The notes under the pieces were generated by a model. The model searched no databases. It had not been told where the DNA came from and saw only the letters and a list, made by a program, of their open reading frames with translations. Positions 8,001-14,524 of a stretch of DNA of 14,524 nt are shown piece after piece. The position numbers were made by a program, and so were the translations under genes. The DNA is taken from the NCBI GenBank assembly GCA_938038645.1, contig CALHTA010000135.1, positions 1 to 14,524 on the forward strand, given 5' to 3'. Source of the DNA: an uncultured Thiotrichaceae bacterium. Lineage in GTDB: Bacteria; Pseudomonadota; Gammaproteobacteria; Thiotrichales; Thiotrichaceae. How positions within the stretch are numbered: the first letter of the stretch is position 1; the number at the start of each line of letters is the position of its first letter.

Positions 8001-9054
8001 TTTAGGTGATCGAAGTTACCCGATTTACATAGGGTCAGGTTTACTCAAACGAACTGAATTATTCACCCCGTTCATTCAGGGTAGTAGTGTCATTACAGTG
8101 AGTAACGAAACGATTGCACCGCTTTATCTGCAACCGCTAAAGGCTAATTTGGAAGGTTTGAAAAGTAGCCAAGTCATTCTGCCCGATGGTGAGAAATTTA
8201 AAACCCTCGAAGTTTTGAATCAAATCTTTACTGGCATGCTGGAAAGTGGCTGTGATCGGCGAACCACCTTGCTCGCCTTAGGGGGAGGGGTTGTCGGCGA
8301 CATGGGTGGCTTTGCAGCAGCAAGTTATCAGCGTGGTATCAATTTTATTCAAGTCCCGACGACATTGCTCTCAATGGTTGATTCTTCCGTTGGTGGGAAA
8401 ACGGGCATTAATCACCCGCTAGGGAAAAACATGGTGGGTGCGTTTCATCAGCCGCAGTGCGTGGTTATTGATACGGATACATTAAGCACTTTAAATGACC
8501 GTGAATTTAGCGCAGGTATGGCCGAAGTCATTAAGTATGGTCTGATTCGTGATACTGATTTCCTCACATGGTTAACTGACAATATGTCGTTATTGATGTC
8601 TCGCAACCCTGAGGCGTTGGCCTATGCCATATTCCGTTCCTGTCAGCACAAAGCTGAAGTGGTGGCTGATGATGAGCGAGAGCAGGGGCAGCGTGCTTTG
8701 CTAAACCTAGGGCACACGTTTGGTCATGCCATTGAGACTGGGATGGGCTATGGAAATTGGTTACATGGCGAAGCAGTGTCAGCGGGGACTGTGATGGCAG
8801 CAGAATTGTCTCAAAAAATGGGCTGGCTTGAACACAGTGATGTTGAGGAAATAAAACGAATATTATCTTTAGCGAATTTGCCAATTGCCCCGCCAAGTGA
8901 TCTTTCAGCTACAGAATATAATCAGCACATGTCTCGTGATAAAAAAGTGCAAGATGGTGTCATGAACTTAGTGTTATTGAAAAAAATGGGTAAGGCGGTT
9001 CTTAGTAATGACTATGATCCTGCAGCCCTTCAAGCAGTACTGGAGCGCAAGTGA
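7981..9054 (+). CDS. aroB: 3-dehydroquinate synthase
   Basis: Converts DAHP to 3-dehydroquinate using NAD+ and a divalent metal, the second shikimate-pathway step; cytosolic. 357 residues, the standard length. NAD-binding glycine-rich segment [11 protein letters not shown] at 101-111 and the conserved [21 protein letters not shown] block at 124-144. The metal ligands Glu182 (GMAEVIKYG), His245 ([11 protein letters not shown]) and His262 (LHGEAV) line up with E. coli Glu184, His247 and His264. AAGGA lies eight bases before the ATG. It overlaps aroK by 20 bases and the next gene by four (GTGA). In Pseudomonas and enterics aroB is usually followed by damX (SPOR domain); here it is not. Confidence 0.97.
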   Translation: MQTLTVDLGDRSYPIYIGSGLLKRTELFTPFIQGSSVITVSNETIAPLYLQPLKANLEGLKSSQVILPDGEKFKTLEVLNQIFTGMLESGCDRRTTLLALGGGVVGDMGGFAAASYQRGINFIQVPTTLLSMVDSSVGGKTGINHPLGKNMVGAFHQPQCVVIDTDTLSTLNDREFSAGMAEVIKYGLIRDTDFLTWLTDNMSLLMSRNPEALAYAIFRSCQHKAEVVADDEREQGQRALLNLGHTFGHAIETGMGYGNWLHGEAVSAGTVMAAELSQKMGWLEHSDVEEIKRILSLANLPIAPPSDLSATEYNQHMSRDKKVQDGVMNLVLLKKMGKAVLSNDYDPAALQAVLERK

Positions 9055-10199
9055 TCGCAAGTTATGCTGCTAGTGTTGAAACGAGCCGAGGCCGCCAGTA
9101 TGTGGAACCTTCGCCAACCTATCGTACAGAATATCAGCGCGATAGAGATCGCATAATTCATTCAACTGGTTTTCGCCGTCTTGAATACAAAACGCAAGTC
9201 TTTGTAAATCATGAAGGCGATTTATATCGTACGCGCCTGACACATTCGATTGAAGTGGCGCAAATTGCGCGATCGATTGCTCGCACTTTAGGGTTGAATG
9301 AAGATCTCACCGAAGCAATAGCGCTAGCGCATGACTTAGGTCACACACCCTTTGGACATGCGGGGCAGGACGCACTCAATGCTTGTATGAAGCCATACGG
9401 CGGTTTCGAGCATAACCTACAATCGTTGCGTGTCGTTGATCATCTAGAAAATAAGTATGCCGAGTTTCAAGGTCTCAACCTGACCTTTGAAACTCGAGAA
9501 GGCGTACTTAAGCATTGTGCGTTAAAAAATGCTCAAATGCTTGGGGATGTAGGCCAGCGTTTCATTGATAAAACGCAGCCAAGTTTGGAAGCACAGCTGA
9601 CGAATATTGCTGATCAGGTAGCCTATAATAATCATGACATTGATGATGGTATACGCTCAGGACTCATTAGTATTGAGCAGCTTCGTGAAGTCAGGTTGTT
9701 CGCTGAATATTATGATCAAGTGAAGTGGAAGTACCCTGATCTTGATGATAATAAAAGCGTGCATGAAACGATTCGTCAAATGATAGGAAGCCAAGTCACG
9801 GACTTAATTCAAACCAGTCAGCAGAACATTACTGCGGCGGGCGTGGTAACCATTGATGATGTTCGTGCGCAAAACGAAACACTGATTCGTTTTAGCGATG
9901 AGATGTTTGCTCAGAGCCGTTTAATGAAAAAATTCCTACGGGAAAACTTATATTTTCATCACCAAGTTTACAGGATGACTCGCAAGGCTCATCAAATCAC
10001 AGAAGCATTATTTGACGCATTTATTAACGATGCAAAGCTTTTGCCGCCAGAGCACCAAGCTTATGCAAGCAAAGCGAAAAAGAGTGAAAGTGAGGCTGAT
10101 TATGCTAGGGTAGTCGCGGATTATGTTGCTGGCATGACGGATCGATTTGCGATTAAAGAATACGATCGACTGTTTAATATGAGTAATCAGCTGCTGTAA
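9051..10199 (+). CDS. dgt: dGTP triphosphohydrolase-like protein (HD-domain dNTPase)
   Basis: HD-superfamily enzyme of the dGTPase/SAMHD1-related group. Members hydrolyse dNTPs to the nucleoside and triphosphate and so adjust the dNTP pool. 382 residues, matching the shorter dGTPase-like proteins rather than the ~505-residue E. coli Dgt, so substrate preference may differ and the symbol is used loosely. Metal-binding residues are intact: His65 ([12 protein letters not shown]), His94-Asp95 ([15 protein letters not shown]) and Asp188 ([16 protein letters not shown]). The N-terminal [21 protein letters not shown] is typical. The start is GTG at 9051, overlapping the aroB TGA, with GGAG five bases upstream. 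This tight overlap implies co-expression with aroKB, although no pathway link is evident. Confidence 0.92.
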   Translation: MIASYAASVETSRGRQYVEPSPTYRTEYQRDRDRIIHSTGFRRLEYKTQVFVNHEGDLYRTRLTHSIEVAQIARSIARTLGLNEDLTEAIALAHDLGHTPFGHAGQDALNACMKPYGGFEHNLQSLRVVDHLENKYAEFQGLNLTFETREGVLKHCALKNAQMLGDVGQRFIDKTQPSLEAQLTNIADQVAYNNHDIDDGIRSGLISIEQLREVRLFAEYYDQVKWKYPDLDDNKSVHETIRQMIGSQVTDLIQTSQQNITAAGVVTIDDVRAQNETLIRFSDEMFAQSRLMKKFLRENLYFHHQVYRMTRKAHQITEALFDAFINDAKLLPPEHQAYASKAKKSESEADYARVVADYVAGMTDRFAIKEYDRLFNMSNQLL

Positions 10200-10223
10200 T
10201 TTCCAGATAAGAGGTAATTTAAC

Positions 10224-10254
10224 TTGATTCTGTGATCTGAAAATGCAATATTAT
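10224..10254 (+). promoter_or_regulatory. Candidate promoter of the TSP3-repeat gene
   Basis: TTGATT at 10224-10229 resembles a -35, and TATTAT at 10249-10254 is a 5/6 match to the -10, but the 19-base spacer is long. The -10 also forms the left arm of a perfect AT-only dyad, TATTATT-AACC-AATAATA (10249-10266). Weak evidence; a promoter of its own is plausible because 114 bases separate this gene from dgt. Confidence 0.22.
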
Positions 10255-10273
10255 TAACCAATAATAAAAACAA

Positions 10274-10298
10274 GCAACCAGAGTCTTAGGCTCGTTGC
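10274..10298 (+). promoter_or_regulatory. Leader hairpin upstream of the TSP3-repeat gene
   Basis: GCAAC (10274-10278) and GAG (10281-10283) pair with CTC (10291-10293) and GTTGC (10294-10298), with a two-base bulge and a seven-base loop. No T run follows, so it is not an intrinsic terminator. It ends five bases before the GGGGT ribosome binding site at 10304-10308 and could influence translation. Function is inferred from position only. Confidence 0.35.
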
Positions 10299-10313
10299 AA
10301 AATGGGGTAAACA

Positions 10314-11561
10314 GTGAATCATTCGGTTTCTAGCACTAAATATTTCTTCCTTATTATCAATAGGATTGCCAGTTTTTTTGCAACCATGGCAACGATTGCG
10401 GCAGCGGGTGTAGTACTGTTTGCGCTGGGCTTTTATGTCATGCCGGTATTTGCAGATAGCAAATTTCAGTTAAATCAAACGCTGCAATATCCAGTCGGCC
10501 CAAAAGCAACTAACCGTATTGAACAGGATTTAAAGCAGTTGATTGGCCCGGTAAGCAGAAGAATTGTGTTACCTCACGGCGATGAAGACGGTGATGGGAT
10601 ACCGAACTTTCTTGAAGGAAAAGAGGACTCAGATGGCGATGGTATTGCTAATTATTTAGATCTCGACTCTGATAACGATGGCATTTCTGATAGGGACGAG
10701 GTTGGTCTAAGCCTTCAGGGTAAGGATGTAACAGATGAAATTAAGTCATTATTTGTCGATCAGCATATCGTTTCTTTTTTAGATAAATCGGTTAAACGAG
10801 TGGTTTCTACAAAAAAAAAATCACAACAAACCAAGACTATCGCTAAAAAGCCTCAGAATCAGATCCAAACCGCAGTGGCAAGCCCGACAAAGCCCATTGA
10901 CATAAAGCATAAAAATCAACCTGCCGTTCCAAAGCAACTTAATGCCGCTCAAATTCAATCACTCAAAGCTGATCAGAAATTAGCGAAGTCCAAAGCTAAA
11001 TTGCCCAAGCAAGCGGTAAAGCCGAAAGCCCAACCGGCCAAAGTTATCGCTGACACTGATAAGGATGGCTTACCCAACAGCGTAGAGTTAGCGCTGGGAA
11101 CAAATCCTATGTACTTCGATAGTGATGCTGATGGCGTGGATGACTTGTCGGAGGTGGGCGAAAATATAAAGCAGCCACTAGACAGTGACCGAGATGGAAT
11201 AATTGATGCCTTGGATAAAGATGATGACAATGACGGCATCCTTACAAGACTTGAGGATATTGATCAAAACGGCACGGCAAAAAACGACGACACCGATAAA
11301 GATGGTGTACCTAATTATCAGGATGCCAATGATGATGGAGATAATCTATTAACGCGTGCAGAAGGCGGTACTAAAGATAGCGATAACGACGGTATCTTAG
11401 ATTATCTCGATAAAGATTCAACGCTAGCTAAAGGCAAAGAAGCCCCTGCAGTGGTAGTTCTGTACGACACTACTGCAAAGTCAGGCATGCAAGTTAAAGA
11501 AGCGGTTCTGGAGCAGTCTAGAAAGTCGTTTAAGAATATGCTCGACGTCGTAAAAAAGTAA
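10314..11561 (+). CDS. Exported thrombospondin type 3-like calcium-binding repeat protein
   Basis: No specific function recognised. 415 residues from GTG 10314, with GGGGT five bases upstream. An N-terminal hydrophobic segment (about 22-46) ends in PVFA-DS, a good signal peptidase I site after Ala47, so the protein is probably periplasmic or secreted; an uncleaved anchor is possible. Asp-rich repeats of the DxDxDG type occur in two blocks: about three at 89-125 and about eight at 246-367, resembling TSP3 repeats of OmpA-like and other surface proteins. Between them is a Lys/Gln/Pro/Ala-rich linker (about 159-243), strongly basic and likely disordered. No OmpA, cadherin, autotransporter or LPXTG-like C-terminal anchor follows; the end is an amphipathic Lys-rich tail. 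The gene holds a run of ten A residues. It converges on recN with three bases between stops. Confidence 0.85.
   Translation: MNHSVSSTKYFFLIINRIASFFATMATIAAAGVVLFALGFYVMPVFADSKFQLNQTLQYPVGPKATNRIEQDLKQLIGPVSRRIVLPHGDEDGDGIPNFLEGKEDSDGDGIANYLDLDSDNDGISDRDEVGLSLQGKDVTDEIKSLFVDQHIVSFLDKSVKRVVSTKKKSQQTKTIAKKPQNQIQTAVASPTKPIDIKHKNQPAVPKQLNAAQIQSLKADQKLAKSKAKLPKQAVKPKAQPAKVIADTDKDGLPNSVELALGTNPMYFDSDADGVDDLSEVGENIKQPLDSDRDGIIDALDKDDDNDGILTRLEDIDQNGTAKNDDTDKDGVPNYQDANDDGDNLLTRAEGGTKDSDNDGILDYLDKDSTLAKGKEAPAVVVLYDTTAKSGMQVKEAVLEQSRKSFKNMLDVVKK
10811..10820 (+). repeat. Ten-adenine homopolymer inside the TSP3-repeat gene
   Basis: A run of ten A residues encodes the end of Thr166 and Lys167-Lys169 at the start of the basic linker. 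Such tracts favour replication or transcription slippage; a one-base change would truncate the protein before the second repeat block. The frame is open as given. Confidence 0.9.
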
Positions 11562-11564
11562 CAA

Positions 11565-13232
11565 CTACTCTGGGCTCTGCAACATTTCGCGAGCAAGAGC
11601 CCTAGTGGATTCGGTAATTTCAATCCCGCCCATCATACGGGCAATCTCTTCTACACGATCTTCATTCTCAAGTGTCAACATACCGGTGCTAGTGCTGGTT
11701 TCGCCTTTAATTTTAGTCACTTTATAGTGCTGATGGGCTTGAGAGGCGACCTGAGGTAAATGGGTTACACACAGTACCTGTCGATTCTGACCCAGCTTTC
11801 GTAGCTGCTGACCCACTACTTCAGCGGTTCCACCACCTATGCCTGTGTCCACCTCATCAAATATGAGTGCAGGCAGGGTGACTTTTTGGGCAGCTATCAT
11901 TTGAATAGCCAATGAGATTCGTGACAGCTCACCGCCTGAAGCAACTTTTACTAATGACTTTAGTGGTTGACCCGGATTGGCGCTCACTTGAAATTCAATA
12001 TCATCTAAGCCATGAGTCGTAAATTTATTGGCTTTGTCGAATGCACATTTAATTTCAAAAACACCCCCATCCATCCCTAATTGTTGCATGGCTAATGACA
12101 CACCTTGCCCAAGTTGTTTGGCCGACTTCTGTCGCGATTTGTGCAGTTTTTCAGCTTGGGCTAAATAACTGTCTTTGGCTTTATCGAGTTTTTCGTTAAG
12201 GGCATCTAAGTCATAATCATCGCCACTTAAAGCACTTAAACTATCGCAAAGCGTTTGATACTTCACGACAAGATCTTCAGGAGAGATCATATGCTTTTTA
12301 GACATCTGGTGTAGCTGTGCAATACGGTTTTCAACAAACTTAAGACGCTGCGGATCAAGCTCTAAAGAGTCTTGGTAGTGACGCATCATGCTGCTGACTT
12401 CTTCCACTTGAATTTGTGCCTCAGTCAACATCGCGACCGGCTCATTAAACGCACTGTCGATAGAGGATAACTGGCTCATTTCATTTATTAGACTACTTAG
12501 CACGGAGTAAACGGAATGTTTCTCTGCGTAGAGTTGCTGGACTCCGGACGAAGCCGTTTGCAACAGTTCACCCGCGTTCGACAAACGAGAATGCTCTTCA
12601 TCAAGTTGAGGATATTCTCCCTCAACTAATTGAAGCGCTTCTAATTCTTGAGTCTGAAAGCTTAATAAATCAATTTGTGCTTGATGATCACTGCTTTGGT
12701 TTTGTAACTGATCGAGTTTATCTTGCAGCGTTTTCCAAGCTTCATAGCGTGCCACTAGGCCAGAAACTAAGGTGCTGTTGTCAGCATAATCATCAATCAG
12801 CTGACGCTGCATTTCTTTTTTCATCAAGGATTGGTGTTCATGTTGACCGTGAATATCGACCAGCTGCTCGCCAAGCTGGCGCAGCATCGACAAGTTAGCT
12901 GGTGAACCATTTATCCATGCGCGAGATTTCCCAGTGCTCGTGATAACTCGTCGCAAAATACATTGCTCATCTTCATCAAGGTCATTTTCCTGAAGCCAAG
13001 TCAGCGCATTGGGCGTATCAGAAATATCGATGGTCAATGTGATTTCTGTTTTTTCTGCACCGTGACGAACCACGCCGCTATCGGCACGGTCTCCCAAAAC
13101 CAAGCCTATGGCATCAATCAGGATAGACTTTCCGGCCCCAGTTTCGCCGGTTAACGCGGTCATGCCAGCTTCTAATTCGAGGTCGAGTGTTTCAATGATG
13201 GCAAAGTCGCGCAGAAATATATGGCTTAACAT
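11565..13232 (-). CDS. recN: DNA repair protein RecN
   Basis: SMC-like ATPase acting early in recombinational repair of double-strand breaks. 555 residues, the usual length. Walker A GETGAGKS at 29-36, conserved VDIHGQHEHQSL at 125-136, a central coiled-coil arm (about 150-370), ABC signature ASGGELSR at 431-438, Walker B ALIFDEVDTGIGGG at 455-468, and H-loop His491 in VTHLPQVA. The ATG at 13232 gives the classic opening MLSHIFLRDFAII; AGGA lies about 12 bases upstream, rather far. In many gammaproteobacteria recN is SOS-induced, but I find no CTGT-N8-ACAG LexA box in the 137 bases upstream. No terminator is visible at its 3' end. Confidence 0.97.
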   Translation of the reverse strand: MLSHIFLRDFAIIETLDLELEAGMTALTGETGAGKSILIDAIGLVLGDRADSGVVRHGAEKTEITLTIDISDTPNALTWLQENDLDEDEQCILRRVITSTGKSRAWINGSPANLSMLRQLGEQLVDIHGQHEHQSLMKKEMQRQLIDDYADNSTLVSGLVARYEAWKTLQDKLDQLQNQSSDHQAQIDLLSFQTQELEALQLVEGEYPQLDEEHSRLSNAGELLQTASSGVQQLYAEKHSVYSVLSSLINEMSQLSSIDSAFNEPVAMLTEAQIQVEEVSSMMRHYQDSLELDPQRLKFVENRIAQLHQMSKKHMISPEDLVVKYQTLCDSLSALSGDDYDLDALNEKLDKAKDSYLAQAEKLHKSRQKSAKQLGQGVSLAMQQLGMDGGVFEIKCAFDKANKFTTHGLDDIEFQVSANPGQPLKSLVKVASGGELSRISLAIQMIAAQKVTLPALIFDEVDTGIGGGTAEVVGQQLRKLGQNRQVLCVTHLPQVASQAHQHYKVTKIKGETSTSTGMLTLENEDRVEEIARMMGGIEITESTRALAREMLQSPE

Positions 13233-13327
13233 GTTTCTTAGTCTTTCCTAAATTGTATTAGCAAATTGGGTCGCTAATTGATTGAGAAAAGATAATATCA
13301 TTCATCCGTGTATTTAATAATTTTTTC

Positions 13328-13350
13328 TGATATCACGTGAATGCTTCGAA
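13328..13350. promoter_or_regulatory. Cluster of short palindromes upstream of recN
   Basis: Two overlapping eight-base palindromes, TGATATCA (13328-13335) and TCACGTGA (13333-13340), are followed by TTCGAA (13345-13350). They lie in the 137-base gap between recN and the DUF2805 gene, about 100 bases upstream of recN. They could be a protein-binding site; no known operator is matched. Nothing else in this gap is clear, including no convincing sigma-70 promoter for recN. Confidence 0.25.
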
Positions 13351-13369
13351 CAATACTAAGCTGAGGTTG

Positions 13370-13624
13370 CTACCGTAGTCGTTGAGTAGGGCAGACAAAA
13401 CGGCCTACTTCAAAGCCGCGCTGTGAAATGTGTTTTGTTTTGCGCCCACTAACGCGTTTTCGCCACATTCTAAAACTAGATGCTTTCATTTCTTTGCGCA
13501 TCAGTTGAATAACTTGTGGTTCAGACAGCCCAAACTGGGCCTTGATTGCTTCAAACGGCGTACGGTCTTCCCATGCCATTTCAATGATACGGCTTGTGTC
13601 GCCGTAAATGTCTGGTTGTTTCAT
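13370..13624 (-). CDS. DUF2805 / TIGR03643 family small protein
   Basis: A conserved bacterial family of unknown function. 84 residues. Residues 8-66 match the family pattern as I know it: DTSRIIEMAWEDRTPFEAIK, then FGLSEPQVIQLMRKEMKASSF, then RMWRKRVSGRKTKH. The middle looks like a helix-turn-helix and the following part is strongly basic, so nucleic-acid binding is a reasonable guess, not established. The C-terminal tail (about 67-84) is less conserved. The ATG at 13624 has no strong ribosome binding site. Family members are often reported near photolyase/cryptochrome genes; none is visible here. It stands apart from recN (137 bases) and the amidase gene (102 bases), in which I see no clear promoter or terminator. 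Confidence 0.82.
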   Translation of the reverse strand: MKQPDIYGDTSRIIEMAWEDRTPFEAIKAQFGLSEPQVIQLMRKEMKASSFRMWRKRVSGRKTKHISQRGFEVGRFVCPTQRLR

Positions 13625-13726
13625 TTATTTAATCTTTGAGTTATTCATTATCTATCAATGATAACCCGTCAGAATTAAAAGTGCCTTGTCAGCTACTTTT
13701 AGTGTGGGAATAAAAAAACACAGTCA

Positions 13727-14524
13727 CTAGGTTGGTTGAAGAATGCTTTCAACTGTTGCTGCAAGAGATAGTAACCGGTCATCATCGCCATTCACGCTAC
13801 TGAGCATTAGCCCAACAGGTGCTTCGCCTTCTTTATGACAGGGTAAGCTAATCGCACAGCCATCTACATAATTAACCGAAGAGGTATTGCGTAAGCAGCG
13901 TAAGTTCACCAGACCAATGTTATTTGGGTCATCAGTTTCAGCTACCTGAGGGGGAATACAAGGAACCGTTGGGTAGATTAATGCATCAATATTAAGAGAC
14001 GACATAATCTGGTTAAACCGCTTCACGATGCCCGCTTTTTCTGCATAGCGTGTTTCTTGTTCATTTTTTGTGATTGCCTTACCACTTAATACCCGTTGGT
14101 AAACATAAGGGTCATAATCGTCGCCATGATTCTCCATGAGTTCTTTGTGTAAATGCCATGCTTCATAAATGACGGTATTGCGGTTAAAAAACATATCAAC
14201 GCTTTGCTCGATAGCTTCAATGGGCTGGCGCGATATTTTAATCCCTGCTGCCTTGAGCTTTTCAACGGATGCTTCAAAAGCTTTCGACACTTCAGCGTCA
14301 AGATCCTGCATTACAATCCCCTCAGGGATTAATAAATGAAGTTCCTCCGCATTTGATGTAGCTAAAGTTGGCAGCTTTTCAAACGCCTTGTCTTGCATTA
14401 ATTCATACAATAAAAAGCAGCTATCTACGTCTACCCCTAATGGACCCGGTGCATCACAGCTGTGGGAAAGTGGGTAGACTCCCTTAAGCGAAAGAATGCC
14501 GCGACTCGGTTTCATACCGACAAT
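13727..14524 (-). CDS. Amidase-signature family hydrolase (5' end beyond window)
   Basis: C-terminal 265 residues of an amidase-signature enzyme (amide hydrolase, related to GatA and indoleacetamide or allophanate hydrolases). The frame is open to the right edge, and the first residues IVGMKPSRGILSLKGVYPLS are the conserved segment just after the catalytic Ser of the Ser-cisSer-Lys triad. The triad therefore lies outside the window, and the internal Met encoded at 14513-14515 is not the true start. Further family marks: DAPGPLGVDVDSCFLL, DALIYPTVPCIPP, and the C-terminal SLPCHKEGEAPVGLML. The stop is TAG at 13727-13729. Substrate cannot be told. A GatA subunit is unlikely because the C-terminal half lacks close GatA resemblance and no gatB or gatC is seen. 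Confidence 0.88.
   Translation of the reverse strand: MVGMKPSRGILSLKGVYPLSHSCDAPGPLGVDVDSCFLLYELMQDKAFEKLPTLATSNAEELHLLIPEGIVMQDLDAEVSKAFEASVEKLKAAGIKISRQPIEAIEQSVDMFFNRNTVIYEAWHLHKELMENHGDDYDPYVYQRVLSGKAITKNEQETRYAEKAGIVKRFNQIMSSLNIDALIYPTVPCIPPQVAETDDPNNIGLVNLRCLRNTSSVNYVDGCAISLPCHKEGEAPVGLMLSSVNGDDDRLLSLAATVESILQPT

Noticed and set aside
8564..8896. 110-codon minus-strand frame within aroB
   Set aside because: Shadow of the conserved AroB metal-binding region; low-complexity His/Gln-rich translation.
10973..11239. Ser-rich minus-strand frame opposite the TSP3 repeats
   Set aside because: Its Ser/Leu richness is simply the complement of the repeated Asp codons.
12677..13154. Two plus-strand frames opposite recN
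   Set aside because: Antisense to the RecN ATPase head and coiled-coil arm; no supporting signals.
13430..13639. 69-codon plus-strand frame opposite the DUF2805 gene
   Set aside because: The minus-strand frame matches a known conserved family; this one has no recognisable features.
13640..13726. TTATC/GATAA dyad near 13650 as a terminator of the amidase gene
   Set aside because: Short AT-only stem with no T-run on the minus strand.
14086..14301. 71-codon minus-strand frame inside the amidase gene in another phase
   Set aside because: The amidase frame is conserved along the whole stretch; this is an off-frame shadow.
1..14524. CRISPR array, insertion sequence, phage genes, toxin-antitoxin pair, tRNA
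   Set aside because: No regularly spaced repeats, transposase or integrase motifs, terminal inverted repeats, small two-gene toxin modules or cloverleaf sequences were seen on either strand.

Overview
The window is typical housekeeping chromosome of a free-living, probably marine, gammaproteobacterium with low-to-mid G+C content (judged by eye). The order mrcA <- -> pilMNOPQ - aroK - aroB is the arrangement known from Pseudomonas, Shewanella and relatives. The protein sequences look most like Oceanospirillales-type bacteria, but the genus cannot be fixed from the sequence alone.

Layout: (1) positions 1-2121, minus strand: penicillin-binding protein 1A (mrcA), cut at the window edge exactly at its KTG motif. 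(2) 2122-2310: a divergent control region with two short perfect dyads. (3) 2311-7332, plus strand: pilM-pilN-pilO-pilP-pilQ, the alignment subcomplex and outer-membrane secretin of the type IV pilus. The first four genes overlap or abut by a few bases, and the operon is closed by a clear intrinsic terminator at 7357-7382. (4) 7449-10199, plus strand: aroK and aroB (shikimate pathway), then a dGTPase-like HD phosphohydrolase. Their reading frames overlap successively, which suggests translational coupling. (5) 10314-11561, plus strand: a secreted or periplasmic protein with about eleven thrombospondin-type-3-like Asp-rich calcium-binding repeats, the most unusual gene here. (6) 11565-13232, minus strand: recN, converging on the repeat protein with only three bases between stop codons. 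(7) 13370-13624, minus strand: a small DUF2805/TIGR03643 protein. (8) 13727-14524, minus strand: the C-terminal part of an amidase-signature enzyme running off the right edge.

Functionally, the left half joins peptidoglycan synthesis to assembly of the envelope-spanning pilus machine: PilM binds the PilN N-terminus, PilN/PilO form the inner-membrane heterodimer, and lipoprotein PilP links it to the PilQ secretin. The middle is central metabolism (chorismate precursors) plus nucleotide-pool control. The right part holds DNA repair and poorly characterised genes. I see no CRISPR array, transposase, phage gene, tRNA or rRNA. The best candidate for something under-described is the TSP3-like protein, with two acidic calcium-binding blocks around a strongly basic linker, a ten-adenine tract inside its gene and a hairpin just before its ribosome binding site.
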